Notes: generated from the letters alone by a model not told the origin. A stretch of DNA of 42,367 bases from Bacteroidales bacterium (GCA_012838585.1 DUPB01000072.1:1-42367); one strand, 5' to 3'; numbered from the stretch's first letter, positions 25,545 to 36,253 are shown. Translations and numbers: made by a program.

Positions 25545-28358
25545 TTACCTGTCCAGCTCTTTACGAAGGTATTTGGCGGTGTAGCTTTTCTCAACTTGAA
25601 TCAGCTCTTCCGGCGTGCCGGTTGACAGGATGTAGCCTCCTTTATCACCCCCCTCCGGCCCCAGGTCGATGATATAGTCGGCGCACTTGATGATATCGAG
25701 GTTGTGTTCAATCACGATTACCGTGTTCCCTCTATCCACCAGCTTGTTAAGGACACCAAGTAGCACCCGGATATCCTCGAAGTGAAGCCCCGTGGTGGGC
25801 TCATCCAGCACGTAGAGCGTGTTGCCCGTCTCTACCCGTGCCAGCTCGGTGGCCAGTTTCACGCGCTGGCTCTCGCCGCCCGAAAGCGTGGTAGAGGGTT
25901 GTCCCAGCGTGATGTAGCCCAGCCCCACCTCTTGCAGTACCTTTATCTTGTGGAGGATGGTCGGCACGTTTTCAAAGAACTCCACCGCGTTGTTCACGGT
26001 CATGTCCAGCACGTCGGCAATCGTTTTCCCCTTGAACCGCACTTCCAGCGTCTCGCGGTTGTACCGCTTCCCGTGGCAAACCTCGCAGGGCACCATTACA
26101 TCGGGCAGAAAGTTCATCTCGATGGTCTTGTAGCCGTTCCCCTTGCACGTTTCGCAGCGCCCCCCCTTCACGTTAAACGAGAATCGGCCCGGCTTGTAAC
26201 CGCGTACCTTTGCCTCCGGCATCCCTGCGAAGAGGTTGCGTATATCGGCGAATACGCCGGTATAGGTGGCCGGGTTGGAGCGGGGGCTGCGGCCGATGGG
26301 CGACTGGTCGACGCTCACCACCTTATCGATATGCTCCGTCCCCTCCACGGAGGAGTAGGGCAGCGGGTCTTTGAGCGAGCGGTAGAATTTTTGGCTGAGG
26401 ATGGGTTGCAAAGTCTCGTTGATCAGGGTCGACTTCCCACTTCCGGATACACCTGTCACGCATATGAAGGTACCCAGGGGAAAGGCGACGGTCACCTCCT
26501 TCAGGTTGTTCCCCGTTGCTCCCTCGATGACCAATTGTTCCCCGTTGCCCGTGCGACGCTCCTTCGGAACCGGTATCTCCAGCTTTCCGTTCAGGTAGTT
26601 CGACGTGAGGGTGTTCTTCTCCAGCATCTCGGCGGGAGCCCCCTCGAATACCACGTCCCCTCCCTTCTGCCCGGCAAAGGGGCCCATGTCCACGATGTAG
26701 TCCGAGGCCAGCATCATCTCCTTGTCGTGTTCCACCACCACCACCGAGTTGCCCGTGTCCCTCAACTGCTTGAGCGATCGGATAAGCCGGTGGTTGTCCC
26801 TCTGGTGTAGGCCGATGCTGGGCTCGTCCAGGATGTACAGCACGTTCACCAGCCGGGAACCGATTTGGGTGGCGAGGCGGATGCGCTGGCTTTCGCCCCC
26901 CGACAGGGAAGCCGAGGCGCGTGCTAACGAGAGGTACCCCAACCCCACGTCCAGCAGGAACTGAAGCCTGGAGAGGATCTCTTTCATGATCTCGGAGGCG
27001 ATGAGCCGCTGCCGCTCGGTCACCTCCGCTTCGGAGGTAAGGAACCAGTCGTACAGCTCCTGGATGTCCATCGCGGCCAGCTCGGCAATGTTCTTGCCGT
27101 TGATCCGGAAGTGGAGAGCCTCCCTGTTGAGGCGTTGCCCGTTGCACTCGGGGCAGACGGAGGTGGTGATGAACTGCCCCGCCCACTTTTGCGCGGTGGC
27201 CGAGGCGTCTTCATCCTGCTGCATTTCGATGTACTTCACCACCCCGTCGTACGACACCATGTAGTTGTAGTTGCCCAGCGCCTCGTTCTTTATCCTCAAC
27301 CGCTCGCCAGTACCGTACAGGATCTCGTCGATGGCCTCATTAGGGATATCCTTGATGGGGGTTTTGAGGGTGACCCCATGTTTTTCGCAAAGCGCCGCGA
27401 TCTGCCAGAATATCAGGCCGCTCCGCTCCTTGCCGAGTGGGGCGATGCCCCCCCTCGCGATGCTTAACGAGGGGTCGGGGATCACCTTCTCCACGTCCAC
27501 CTGGTCCACCGTGCCAATCCCTTTGCAGCGGGGGCACGCCCCCTGGGGGGAGTTGAACGAGAAGTTGTGGGGAGCCGGCTCGCTGTACGAGAGGCCGGTG
27601 GTAGGGCACATCAGGCTTCGGCTGTAGTAACGTATCTCGTTGGCCTCCACGTCCTGTATGAGAATTAAACCCGCCCCCTGCCTCATTGCCGTGCGGACGC
27701 TGCCTTTCAGCTTGTCGGCAAACCGGTTGGAGACCGCGAGCTTGTCGATCAGTATCTCGATGCTGTGGTTCTTGTACCTGTCTACCTTCATCCCGGGAAG
27801 GATCTCCCGGATCTCGCCATCCACCCGCACGTAGAGGTACCCCTTTTTCCGTATCTGCTCGAACAGCTCCCGGTAATGCCCCTTTCGGTTGCGCACCACG
27901 GGTGCCAGGATGTAGATCTTCTTGCCGATGTAGTTCTCCAGGATCAGCTCCAGTATCTGCTCGTCGGTGTACTTCACCATCTTCTCCCCGGTAAGGTAGG
28001 AGTAGGCTTCGCCGGCACGAGCGTAAAGAAGGCGCAGGAAGTCATACACCTCCGTGGCCGTGCCAACGGTCGATCGCGGGTTCTTGTTGGTGGTCTTCTG
28101 TTCGATGGAGATGACGGGGCTCAACCCAGTGATCTTGTCCACGTCGGGTCGCTCCAGTTTCCCCAGGAAGCCGCGGGCGTAGGCCGAGAAGGTCTCGATG
28201 TACCTCCGCTGCCCCTCCGCGAAGAGGGTGTCGAAGGCGAGCGACGACTTCCCACTACCACTCAAGCCGGTGATCACGGTCAGCGCGTCACGCGGGATCG
28301 TCACGTTGATATTCTTCAAGTTGTGCACCCTGGCACCGTACACCTCTATCTGTTCCAT
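25545..28358 (-). CDS. uvrA: Excinuclease ABC subunit A (UvrA)
   Basis: A 937-residue DNA damage sensor for nucleotide excision repair, which loads UvrB. It has two ABC ATPase modules: Walker [10 protein letters not shown] (31-39) and GVSGSGKST (about 635), and LSGGESQR signature motifs in both halves. The C-terminal zinc module is complete (CETC and CEVC). In the first zinc module the leading pair reads CPTT rather than CxxC, with CPRC as the second pair, so it may not bind zinc in the standard way. The ATG at 28358 (MEQIEVYG) is chosen over 28487 because the extra 43 residues are only a translation of an intergenic repeat. Family length is normal. Confidence 0.97.
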   Translation of the reverse strand: MEQIEVYGARVHNLKNINVTIPRDALTVITGLSGSGKSSLAFDTLFAEGQRRYIETFSAYARGFLGKLERPDVDKITGLSPVISIEQKTTNKNPRSTVGTATEVYDFLRLLYARAGEAYSYLTGEKMVKYTDEQILELILENYIGKKIYILAPVVRNRKGHYRELFEQIRKKGYLYVRVDGEIREILPGMKVDRYKNHSIEILIDKLAVSNRFADKLKGSVRTAMRQGAGLILIQDVEANEIRYYSRSLMCPTTGLSYSEPAPHNFSFNSPQGACPRCKGIGTVDQVDVEKVIPDPSLSIARGGIAPLGKERSGLIFWQIAALCEKHGVTLKTPIKDIPNEAIDEILYGTGERLRIKNEALGNYNYMVSYDGVVKYIEMQQDEDASATAQKWAGQFITTSVCPECNGQRLNREALHFRINGKNIAELAAMDIQELYDWFLTSEAEVTERQRLIASEIMKEILSRLQFLLDVGLGYLSLARASASLSGGESQRIRLATQIGSRLVNVLYILDEPSIGLHQRDNHRLIRSLKQLRDTGNSVVVVEHDKEMMLASDYIVDMGPFAGQKGGDVVFEGAPAEMLEKNTLTSNYLNGKLEIPVPKERRTGNGEQLVIEGATGNNLKEVTVAFPLGTFICVTGVSGSGKSTLINETLQPILSQKFYRSLKDPLPYSSVEGTEHIDKVVSVDQSPIGRSPRSNPATYTGVFADIRNLFAGMPEAKVRGYKPGRFSFNVKGGRCETCKGNGYKTIEMNFLPDVMVPCEVCHGKRYNRETLEVRFKGKTIADVLDMTVNNAVEFFENVPTILHKIKVLQEVGLGYITLGQPSTTLSGGESQRVKLATELARVETGNTLYVLDEPTTGLHFEDIRVLLGVLNKLVDRGNTVIVIEHNLDIIKCADYIIDLGPEGGDKGGYILSTGTPEELIQVEKSYTAKYLRKELDR

Positions 28359-28443
28359 GTTAATAGCTTCGTCTGTTTCTAAACCTTCGCATTTGACTAC
28401 TTTTGCTTTCAGGCTTGGCTGGCGTAAACTATTTGCGACAAGT

Positions 28444-28478
28444 GAGAGCAAATGCAAAGCTTGCTTTGACTTTGCCGA
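28444..28478 (+). repeat. Dispersed hairpin repeat, copy A
   Basis: GAGAGCA (28444-28450), the palindrome CAAAGCTTGCTTTG (28455-28468), then TTTGCCGA (28471-28478). The layout matches copy B at 42218-42251. It lies between uvrA and the transglycosylase gene. The hairpin arms differ between copies but are self-complementary in each. Confidence 0.6.
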
Positions 28479-28516
28479 ACATAGCAAATATCTGCAAGGC
28501 GAATTTTGCGACCCAT

Positions 28517-29491
28517 CTACTTAACCCATGCTGCACTATGCACCTTGGGCTTTTCACCCTTCTTGTAATAGAGCGCATCACGCGTGGGGATCAAAATCGT
28601 GTAGGTTTTGCCGCTGCTGTTGGTCAGCTTCCGGTTGCGCAGCCACGAGTTGAACTCCTTCAACTGGGCGTAGGTAACCTCGTGCTGCCGGGCGAAATCG
28701 GCCAGGTCGGTGATGGACGTCGATACCTCCACCTCTTTGAATTCCATTGGCTTGTGGAGGTGCTCGGGTTGAATCACGAACCCGTACCGGCGCGGCTGCT
28801 CAAAGATCTGCTTGATCGCCAATAGCCGGTAGTAGTAGCGGGTAGTTTCCTCCACCAGCCAGAGGTCCAACGCTTCGCTCGTTTGCTGGTTACTCAGCTC
28901 GTTGCTGATCCGGGCCTGCCCCCCGTTATAGGAGAGCGCGGCTGCACTCCAGGAACCGTACTTCTTGTAAGCATCCTTCAGGAACTTCGCGGCAGCTTCG
29001 GTCGATTTCTCGACGTGGTAACGCTCGTCTACCGTGGCGCTCACCTCAAGCCCATACTCCTTTGCCGTGGTTTGGAGGAACTGCCATAGTCCTGCTGCAC
29101 GGGCAGGGGAGACCGCCCGCGGGTCCAGGCTGCTTTCGATGACCGCGAGGTATTTAAAATCATCGGGTATCCCCTCCTTCGCGAGGATGGGCTCTATCAC
29201 CGGGAACATCCGGTTGGCCCGCTTAAATAGGAGCAGGGTGGTGGAGTGGAAGTAGGTGAAGCTGTTCAGCTCCCGGTCCATCCGCTCTCGCCGGTCGAAA
29301 CGGTCAAACACGATTTTCTCACCCGCGAACTCCATCTTTTCGGGTATCGCCACGGAGGCGGTCATGGAGAGTACCAACGGCCGATCTGACTCCACCTTCT
29401 CGAGGCTATTCAACGATGATAACGCGAACAGCAGCACTCCAAGCCCCGCGAGCAGGGCACCTATCGAGAGAAATAGGGTTGATTTTTTCAT
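28517..29491 (-). CDS. Lytic transglycosylase (MltD-like, GH23)
   Basis: A 324-residue envelope enzyme that cleaves peptidoglycan between MurNAc and GlcNAc, forming 1,6-anhydroMurNAc. It has an N-terminal membrane anchor or uncleaved signal (about 7-26). The soluble lytic transglycosylase domain is at about 90-230, with catalytic Glu119 in VIESSLDP, then AAGLWQF, and ALSYNGG. A C-terminal LysM-like piece ([22 protein letters not shown], split in two) may bind peptidoglycan. It is divergent from the macroglobulin gene and has a good promoter at 29568-29599. Confidence 0.92.
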   Translation of the reverse strand: MKKSTLFLSIGALLAGLGVLLFALSSLNSLEKVESDRPLVLSMTASVAIPEKMEFAGEKIVFDRFDRRERMDRELNSFTYFHSTTLLLFKRANRMFPVIEPILAKEGIPDDFKYLAVIESSLDPRAVSPARAAGLWQFLQTTAKEYGLEVSATVDERYHVEKSTEAAAKFLKDAYKKYGSWSAAALSYNGGQARISNELSNQQTSEALDLWLVEETTRYYYRLLAIKQIFEQPRRYGFVIQPEHLHKPMEFKEVEVSTSITDLADFARQHEVTYAQLKEFNSWLRNRKLTNSSGKTYTILIPTRDALYYKKGEKPKVHSAAWVK

Positions 29492-29567
29492 ATGATCATT
29501 TTAATCTTTTCGGATTGATATCTATCTACATTAAAATTTCAGCTTCGCTAAAGCGGATGCAAAATTA

Positions 29568-29599
29568 CAAAAATAGAAGGATTCCCGACGGAAAACAAA
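29568..29599 (-). promoter_or_regulatory. Promoter of the transglycosylase gene
   Basis: On the minus strand TTTG (29596-29599), a 20-base spacer and TATTTTTG (29568-29575) match the Bacteroidetes consensus. An overlapping TAATTTTG (29560-29567) could be a second minus-7. Confidence 0.7.
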
Positions 29600-29691
29600 T
29601 CGTTCTTGAAATTGTTAAATAATAGGTGACCGTAAAGTAACCCGAACCAATGAACCTGATAATTCCAGTAAACCCCATAAAAAGCCTTATG

Positions 29692-32600
29692 ATGAAGAAG
29701 ATAACCCTTACCCTGCTCCTCTCTATGCTTACACTTGCCATTTTCCCACAACTCAATCGCCCCTTGCAATACGATTCCTACGAGAAGCTCTGGGAGGCGG
29801 TGGCCGAGTTTGAACAGAAATCCCTTCCCAAGTCGGCCTCCGATAAGGTAAACGAGATCTTGCGCCTGGCCGTCATGGAAAAGAACAGCCCGCAGGTGAT
29901 CAAGGCGGTGATTCACCAAGGGAAGTACGACCTGGCCCTGGATACCGAAAATAACACGTTGATCTTCCATAACCTCAACGAGATGTTGGCACGGAGCCGC
30001 GATGCGGTGGAACGTGCGTTCTTGCACTCCATGTTGGGCGAGCTCTACATGCAGTATTACCAGAATGATCGCTGGAACATTGATCGACGCACCGAGCTGG
30101 GCGACTACGTGCCTGAAGATATGAAGGAGTGGACGCGGGGTATCCTGTTGAACAAGGTAATAGAGCACCTCAACGCCTCCCTCGCTCCGAAAGATGAGCT
30201 GCTGACAACCACCGTCTTCTCTTTCGCCGCGGTTGTTGAACTGGGTAGTGATTCGCGGCAGTTCTTTCCCACGATGTACGATTTCCTCATGAGGAGGAGT
30301 CTCGAATGTTGCCAACAGATGTGGGGCAACGAGGATATAAGTCGCTTGTTGGCGGGGAAAGGGATTACCATGGAGGAGCTGTTCCTACCTGCCGAGCAGT
30401 TCGTAACGCTACCTTTTGAACCGCTACCGGGGGAGTACGAGGTGTGGGCGCTGGAGATGTACCGGCAGCACCTGGCTTCGCTCCTGGAGAGGGGGATGGA
30501 GGCATCGGCATTGCTGACGGAGCTGGAGAAGCTTGACTATCTCTCTCGATTCTATCGATACTACAATATGTACGCGTTCGCTTCGCTCTGGCGGTTGTTC
30601 GATAAGTGGGAGGGCGATGAGATGAGCGTGGAGCTCATCGATAGAATCGCGAATTTCTACCCGAATGTGGTGTTACGGATGGATGAACTGGATAGCGCGG
30701 GGCGTGAACAAAAAATCGGGGAGCTGTACGAGATGCTGCAAGAGGCGGTACAGGCGTACCCCGACTATAAACGAATCACGATCTTGCAGGATCAGTTGGC
30801 ATCACTTACCCAATCTCGGTTCACCGTTACAGGCAATCGAACGTTCCATCTCGGTAGTGAAATCAAGCTGGACGTAACCTTCAAAAACCTTCGTTCGATG
30901 ACCGCGAAACTGTATCGCGTTGACTCCCCCAAGGAGGCATTGATGATGCAGCAAGCTAATTATAAAAAGTTCGAGGGGCAACGCCGTTTCGTGAAAGATA
31001 TCCCGGTACACCTGCCGGAAAGTGCGCCCTACGCCGAGAAGAAGGTCTCCATCCGGTTTAACCTTAAGGAGCCGGGGAGCTACGTGTTGACCTTCGATAC
31101 TTCGCCCGAAACAGTGAATACACCCCTGTCGGAGTACTTTTTCTCTTTGTCGGATTTGGCGCTCTTTTCCCGGGCATCGGGAGAGGATCGGTACGACTTC
31201 TTCGTGGTGAACCGGGTGACCGGGGAGCCCGTGACCGATGCACAGGTCGTGATTTACAAGCTTCCCGGTAACTGGCGCAACTCAACCTTGACCCGGGAGG
31301 CTTCCCTGCCGGTGAATAAGCTGGGGTTTACCGTCTATAACAAGGAGGCACCCAACAACGACCTCTTTTACCACGCCATATCGGGGAAAGATAACGGCTT
31401 GCCCCTGCATCGCCTTCCTTACACCCACCAATGGCATCGTGGCGAGGAGGAGGGTGAACGACTCACCACCTCTGTTTTCACCGATCGGGGAATCTACCGG
31501 CCGGGTCAGACGGTCTTCTACAAAGCCGTACTGACACGGGAGGATGAGAAGGGTATTCATGTGATGAGCGGGCAGCTGATCGAATCGATACTGTATGACG
31601 CGAATAACAGGGAGCTATCGAAGCAGCAGGCGACGACCAACGAGTACGGGTCGGTTTCGGGCGAGTTCACATTACCGCGGGGACTGCTCCCAGGCTTCTA
31701 CAAGATTGAGTCGAAAACGGGGAGCGTTCATTTCAAGGTAGAGGAGTACAAACGACCCACGTTCGAGGTGTTGTTCGACAAGATCGATGAAACTTACGCG
31801 TTCAACCAACCGGTCACGCTGAAAGGGAAGGTAGAAAGCTTCTCGGGGATCAAACTGCAAAACGCGACGGTAACCTACCGGGTGAACCGACGGCCATTCT
31901 CGTGGTGGATCATGGGAGGCAGTTTGGAACTGTTCGCCGAAGGGGCTGTGCAGACCGATGAGGAGGGCCGCTTCGAAATCTCCTTTACCCCTCGGAGGCC
32001 GGATAACCGCCTCTCCGTTCGCGCGTTTTGCGCGTTCGTTGTGGAGGTGAGCGTAACCGACCTGAATGGCGAGACGCGAACGGCTTCCTACACGGTACCG
32101 GTGGGCGATGCCATGTTCCACTTGTCGCTAGAAATGAGCGGTTGCTGGGAGAAGGGGAGCGGGGAGAAGGTGCTGATCACCGCCAAGAACTTAGATGGGA
32201 ACGAGATAGCCGCAACGGGTAGCTACCGGGTCTACTCTTTGCACGAGAACGACTCCCTACACCAGCTGGTGGCCGAAGGCCTCTTCAAGACCGGTGAACA
32301 GCCGGAGTTGGCCACGAGGTTGGCGGCCCTGCCTTCCGGGAAGTACCGGCTGAAACTGGAGGCGAAGGACCAACAAGGCAATCATGTGGAGGCGGAGAAA
32401 GATGCGATCCTCTTCGCGTACTCCGATAAACGCCCCCCGATAAAAACCGATAACTGGTTCGTGGAGAAGAACCGTGATTTTGCCCCGGGTAAACCGGCCG
32501 AGGTGATCCTTGGGGCGACCTCCCGGCTGCACGTGTTGTACGAGCTGTGGCAGGAGAATGAGCTGCTCGACAGGAGGTGGATAGAACTGAACAACGAGAA

Positions 32601-35600
32601 CAAGCGCTTTGAACTGCCCTATAAGGAGGAGTACAAGGAGGGGGTTACCCTGATGCTTACCTACTATAAAGACGAGAAGTTTTACACCCACCAATCCGAC
32701 CTTCGCCCGGTAAAAGAGAGCAAGAAGTTGAACGTGAAGCTTTCCGTGTTCCGCGACAAGATCCGCCCCGGCGCACAGGAGGAGTGGCGCGTAACGGTGA
32801 CGGACGCCAATGAGAACCCCGCGGTGGCGGAACTGTTGGCTTCGATGTACGATTTCTCATTGGATAACATCTACACAACGTCGCCCTGGGACTTTTTCCA
32901 TGTATCGGGTGACCCGTACCACTTCATAATGGGACTGATGAGCGACTATGCCCGTAACCGAACGCAGTCCATGGGCTATCGGAGGTTTACCTACAAGCAG
33001 CCACCCCAGTTCAATTACGACCGGTTGAACTGGTTTGGCTACTCGCTGCCTCGTGCGGGGTTTTGGGTTCGTGGCGCCGTTAGTAGCGTTAATCCGGAGA
33101 ATTTAAGAGCTCAGGCAGCGGATGTTCAGGAGCTACAAGCTAACAAGGTTGTTGGGGTGGAAGCCATGCCAGCAGGTAACGTTGCCCTGGATGAGGCGTC
33201 TGTAGTCGCGTTTGGAGCGAGTAAGCGTGAAACCTCTCCTGCCCCCACTCCGCGAGAGAAGGAAGCTGGCAGCGACACGGGTGATGACACTCCTCAGGTG
33301 CGCCGTGACTTTAACGAGACGGCGTTCTTCTATCCCACGCTACGGACCAACGAAGAGGGGGATGCGGTAATCGCCTTCACGGTTCCCGAAAGCAATACCC
33401 GCTGGCGATTCCGGGTGCTGGCGCACGATAAGCGGGTGAATAGCGGTAGCGCGGAGGCGTTTGTCGTCTCCCGTAAGGAGCTGATGGTTACGCCCAATAT
33501 GCCGCGGTTCTTGAGGCATGGCGATCAAACCTCCATAGTGACCAAGATCACCAACCTCTCTGATAGCACCCTGCAGGGGAGCGTGACGCTGGAGTTTTTC
33601 GACCCGGCGACCGGTGAGGCGGTGGAGATCGCCTCGCTAACAACGGCTTCGCTACCCTTCTCCCTCGCCCCTAACGCTTCCACCGATGCCTCGTGGAGGT
33701 TCAACGTGCCGAACGACAGGGATCTTCTGGGCATACGAATTATTGCAAAGAGCGAACGGTTTAGCGACGGCGAGCAGCACGCGTTGGCGCTGCTGCCCAA
33801 CCGGACGTTGACCACCGAAACAACGCGGATGGACGTGAGAGGTGGCGAAACCAAGACGTTCACCATGGAGCGGTTGCTCCAGGGGGCATCACCCACCCGG
33901 CAGGACTACAGGTTGACGCTGGAGTTCGCGTCTAACCCCGCGTGGTACGCGGTGCAGGCGCTGCCTGTGCTACAAGAGCCCAACAACGAGAGCGCGATCG
34001 CCTGGTTCGCCTCCTACTACGGCGCATCGATGGGTGCGCGTATCGCACAGGCTTATCCCAAGGTGACGGCCATGGTAGAGGCGTGGAAGAAACAGGGAGG
34101 CGATGAGGGAACCCTCCTCTCCAACCTCGAAAAGAACCAGGAGCTGAAGAGCGTGCTGCTGGAAGAGACACCCTGGGTGTTGGAGGCACGGAACGAAAGC
34201 GAGCAGAAAGAGAAACTGGCGTGGCTGTTCGACGTGAACCGGGGACGCTACCTGACAAGAACGGCCGTGGACCGGCTGCAGGAGCTGCAAAGCAACCAGG
34301 GCGGGTGGAGCTGGTTTAAAGGGTTCCCGCCGAGCGTGGGCATCACCCACTATATCTTGTACGGCTTCCAGCAACTCAAGGGCTTGGGGGTTGGTGAGCT
34401 CACGGACGATGTCGGCTTGATGCAGGGACGGGCAGTCGACTATATCGACGCGGAGGCACTCCGTCGCTTTAACCTGTTGAAGCAGTACAACAAGGAGTGG
34501 GAGAAGATAAAAACAATTTCCAGGGTCGATTTAGAGTATCTCTTTGTCCGTTCGGCCTACGGGGAGTATCCCCAGGACGACGAGGTGCGTGAGATGGCCG
34601 ACTTCTACCGGTCGCTGCTTAAGGAGAACTGGACCCGGTACGGGTTGTACGAGCGGGCGCTTATCTCATTGCTGATGAGTCGGGAAGGCGATGCCGGTGC
34701 AGCCAGGACCATCGTCGATTCGTTCCGCGAGCACGCGACCCGATCGGATGAGTTAGGGATGTATTGGGCCAATAACCGTGCTTGGGTCTTCATGTCGAGC
34801 TCGGCCGTTACGGTGCACACCTTTATCATGGACGCTTTCCGGGAGGCAGGTGCCGAAACCGATGAGATGGACGAGATGAAACGGTGGTTGCTGAAGCAGA
34901 AGCAGACCCAGTTATGGGAGTCAACGCACGCCACGATGGATGCCGTGTACGCGCTGTTAAGCACCGGGAGCGACTGGTTCGCGTCTACCGGCGAGACGGT
35001 CATTCAGCTGGGCGACCAGCCGGTCGAGGCTTCCAAGGAGCTGGGAACGGGATACGTCAAGCAGTCGTGGAGCGGGACGGAGATACAACCGGAGATGGGC
35101 CGGGCCACCGTGACACACCATGGTGATACACCTGCTTGGGGAGCGCTTTACTGGCAGTATTTCGAGGAGATAGACCGAATCGTTAAAACAGATGGTGCGC
35201 TCGATATCGAGAAGCAACTGTTCGTTGAGGAGACAGTTCCCTCCGGCATCCGGTTGGTAAGGATCACCGAGGAACGCCCCTTGAAGGTGGGGGATAAGGT
35301 GGTGATACGGCTCACGTTGCGGAGCGACCGGGATATGGAGTACGTGCACTTGAAGGATACGCGTGCGGTCTGCTTCGAGCCGATCAACCAGCTCTCCGGC
35401 TGCGAGTGGCAGGATGGAGTCCTTTACTACAAGACCCCGAAAGACGCGTCCACGGACTTCTACTTCAACGTGCTGCCCAAGGGTACCTATGTTTTTGAAT
35501 ACGCGGTTCGCGTGAATCGGGTGGGTAGTTATTCGAACGGGATGGCCGTGGTGCAATGCATGTACGCCCCGGAATTTACTTCGCGGACGGTGGGTGAGCG

Positions 35601-35619
35601 AATAAATGTTAAAGAATAA
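29692..35619 (+). CDS. Alpha-2-macroglobulin-family periplasmic protein lacking the thioester
   Basis: A 1975-residue exported protein from the ATG at 29692 (MKKITLTLLL); the ATGs at 29689 and 29650 are alternatives. A signal peptide is present but there is no lipobox. A helical N-terminal region is followed by macroglobulin beta domains, including TDRGIYRPGQTVFYKAVL (about 597-614, MG2) and VEEYKRPTFEV. The A2M core begins near ETAFFYPTLRTNEEGDAV and includes ESNTRWRFRVLAHD. The helical thioester domain is present, but at the expected CxEQ site it reads EPNNES (1429-1434), so no thioester can form. Residues 1166-1180 (LDEASVVAFGASKRE) resemble the SusC plug start. Bacterial A2M proteins trap proteases; without a thioester, trapping would be non-covalent or the role different. 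Confidence 0.9.
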   Translation: MKKITLTLLLSMLTLAIFPQLNRPLQYDSYEKLWEAVAEFEQKSLPKSASDKVNEILRLAVMEKNSPQVIKAVIHQGKYDLALDTENNTLIFHNLNEMLARSRDAVERAFLHSMLGELYMQYYQNDRWNIDRRTELGDYVPEDMKEWTRGILLNKVIEHLNASLAPKDELLTTTVFSFAAVVELGSDSRQFFPTMYDFLMRRSLECCQQMWGNEDISRLLAGKGITMEELFLPAEQFVTLPFEPLPGEYEVWALEMYRQHLASLLERGMEASALLTELEKLDYLSRFYRYYNMYAFASLWRLFDKWEGDEMSVELIDRIANFYPNVVLRMDELDSAGREQKIGELYEMLQEAVQAYPDYKRITILQDQLASLTQSRFTVTGNRTFHLGSEIKLDVTFKNLRSMTAKLYRVDSPKEALMMQQANYKKFEGQRRFVKDIPVHLPESAPYAEKKVSIRFNLKEPGSYVLTFDTSPETVNTPLSEYFFSLSDLALFSRASGEDRYDFFVVNRVTGEPVTDAQVVIYKLPGNWRNSTLTREASLPVNKLGFTVYNKEAPNNDLFYHAISGKDNGLPLHRLPYTHQWHRGEEEGERLTTSVFTDRGIYRPGQTVFYKAVLTREDEKGIHVMSGQLIESILYDANNRELSKQQATTNEYGSVSGEFTLPRGLLPGFYKIESKTGSVHFKVEEYKRPTFEVLFDKIDETYAFNQPVTLKGKVESFSGIKLQNATVTYRVNRRPFSWWIMGGSLELFAEGAVQTDEEGRFEISFTPRRPDNRLSVRAFCAFVVEVSVTDLNGETRTASYTVPVGDAMFHLSLEMSGCWEKGSGEKVLITAKNLDGNEIAATGSYRVYSLHENDSLHQLVAEGLFKTGEQPELATRLAALPSGKYRLKLEAKDQQGNHVEAEKDAILFAYSDKRPPIKTDNWFVEKNRDFAPGKPAEVILGATSRLHVLYELWQENELLDRRWIELNNENKRFELPYKEEYKEGVTLMLTYYKDEKFYTHQSDLRPVKESKKLNVKLSVFRDKIRPGAQEEWRVTVTDANENPAVAELLASMYDFSLDNIYTTSPWDFFHVSGDPYHFIMGLMSDYARNRTQSMGYRRFTYKQPPQFNYDRLNWFGYSLPRAGFWVRGAVSSVNPENLRAQAADVQELQANKVVGVEAMPAGNVALDEASVVAFGASKRETSPAPTPREKEAGSDTGDDTPQVRRDFNETAFFYPTLRTNEEGDAVIAFTVPESNTRWRFRVLAHDKRVNSGSAEAFVVSRKELMVTPNMPRFLRHGDQTSIVTKITNLSDSTLQGSVTLEFFDPATGEAVEIASLTTASLPFSLAPNASTDASWRFNVPNDRDLLGIRIIAKSERFSDGEQHALALLPNRTLTTETTRMDVRGGETKTFTMERLLQGASPTRQDYRLTLEFASNPAWYAVQALPVLQEPNNESAIAWFASYYGASMGARIAQAYPKVTAMVEAWKKQGGDEGTLLSNLEKNQELKSVLLEETPWVLEARNESEQKEKLAWLFDVNRGRYLTRTAVDRLQELQSNQGGWSWFKGFPPSVGITHYILYGFQQLKGLGVGELTDDVGLMQGRAVDYIDAEALRRFNLLKQYNKEWEKIKTISRVDLEYLFVRSAYGEYPQDDEVREMADFYRSLLKENWTRYGLYERALISLLMSREGDAGAARTIVDSFREHATRSDELGMYWANNRAWVFMSSSAVTVHTFIMDAFREAGAETDEMDEMKRWLLKQKQTQLWESTHATMDAVYALLSTGSDWFASTGETVIQLGDQPVEASKELGTGYVKQSWSGTEIQPEMGRATVTHHGDTPAWGALYWQYFEEIDRIVKTDGALDIEKQLFVEETVPSGIRLVRITEERPLKVGDKVVIRLTLRSDRDMEYVHLKDTRAVCFEPINQLSGCEWQDGVLYYKTPKDASTDFYFNVLPKGTYVFEYAVRVNRVGSYSNGMAVVQCMYAPEFTSRTVGERINVKE

Positions 35620-35640
35620 GCATGGGTTAAACTAAATGAT

Positions 35641-35648
35641 TACCTTTG
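35641..35648 (+). promoter_or_regulatory. Minus-7 box of the DUF1573 gene
   Basis: TACCTTTG (TAnnTTTG) lies 54 bases before the ATG at 35702, in the 82-base gap after the macroglobulin gene. No clear minus-33. Confidence 0.5.
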
Positions 35649-35701
35649 TATCAGATAAAAAGAAGCCAACGAAATCATAACATATTAGAATTAATCATCA
35701 T

Positions 35702-36088
35702 ATGAAGAAGGTAAGTGTACTGTTCCTGTGCCTGCTTTTGTGCGGCGGGGTCACGCTCGCACAGAAGAAGCCGGAGGCAGAATTCAAGAAAACGGAACAT
35801 AATTTTGGTAAGATCAAGGAGGAGGTTGGGGAGGTGACTACCAAGTTCGAGTTCACCAATAAGGGTGATAGCCCCCTGATTATTCACAGGGTGTCAACAT
35901 CCTGTGGGTGTACCACGCCTTCCTATACCAAGGAGCCCATCTTACCGGGTAAAAACGGTAGTATCTCCGTCAGTTATTCCACCGTGCACCGCCCTGGAGG
36001 TTTTAACAAGAGCATACGGGCCTATACCAACGTTCCTGATACGGTGTACGTGCTGACCATCAAGGGGAGCGTGATCCCCAAGAAGTAA
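35702..36088 (+). CDS. DUF1573 exported protein
   Basis: A 128-residue protein with a signal peptide (MKKVSVLFLCLLLCGGVTLA) and one DUF1573 beta-sandwich (about 25-125). The motifs are EHNFGKIKE, FEFTNKGDSPLIIHRVSTSCGCT and PGKNGSISVSY. The paired cysteines in SCGCT are typical of the family. DUF1573 proteins are common exported Bacteroidetes proteins of unknown role, related to ASH/Ig-like binding modules. It has its own promoter and ends at a terminator (36109-36148), so it is likely a single-gene transcript. Confidence 0.93.
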   Translation: MKKVSVLFLCLLLCGGVTLAQKKPEAEFKKTEHNFGKIKEEVGEVTTKFEFTNKGDSPLIIHRVSTSCGCTTPSYTKEPILPGKNGSISVSYSTVHRPGGFNKSIRAYTNVPDTVYVLTIKGSVIPKK

Positions 36089-36108
36089 ACGTTACTGAAT
36101 GGATATAT

Positions 36109-36148
36109 AAGCCGGATGGAGTATCTTAGTGACCTTCATTCGGCTTTT
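36109..36148 (+). terminator. Terminator after the DUF1573 gene
   Basis: AAGCCGGATG (36109-36118) pairs with CATTCGGCTT (36137-36146) over 10 bp with one G-T pair, and TTTTAT follows. The loop of 18 bases is large but partly self-complementary. Confidence 0.75.
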
Positions 36149-36253
36149 ATCGTACAGGGAATTCAACTTTCGTAGGTGGTTAAGGCGCTGTTTTGCCCTG
36201 AAAGCAACAACGGTTTACACGGTAAGGTTGAGTTCGTTAGACAAAGTAACCCA

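Noticed and set aside
25782-26810. Long plus-strand ORF (342 codons) opposite uvrA
   Set aside because: The sequence is rich in His/Arg/Val and mirrors the conserved uvrA reading frame. No promoter or domain supports it.
28359-28487. N-terminal extension of UvrA
   Set aside because: The extra 43 codons translate the intergenic hairpin repeat. UvrA proteins start at the [10 protein letters not shown]-type sequence, which is at 28358.
33961-34020. Thioester-type active site in the macroglobulin
   Set aside because: The region aligns with the thioester segment by context, but there is no Cys or Gln at the required places.
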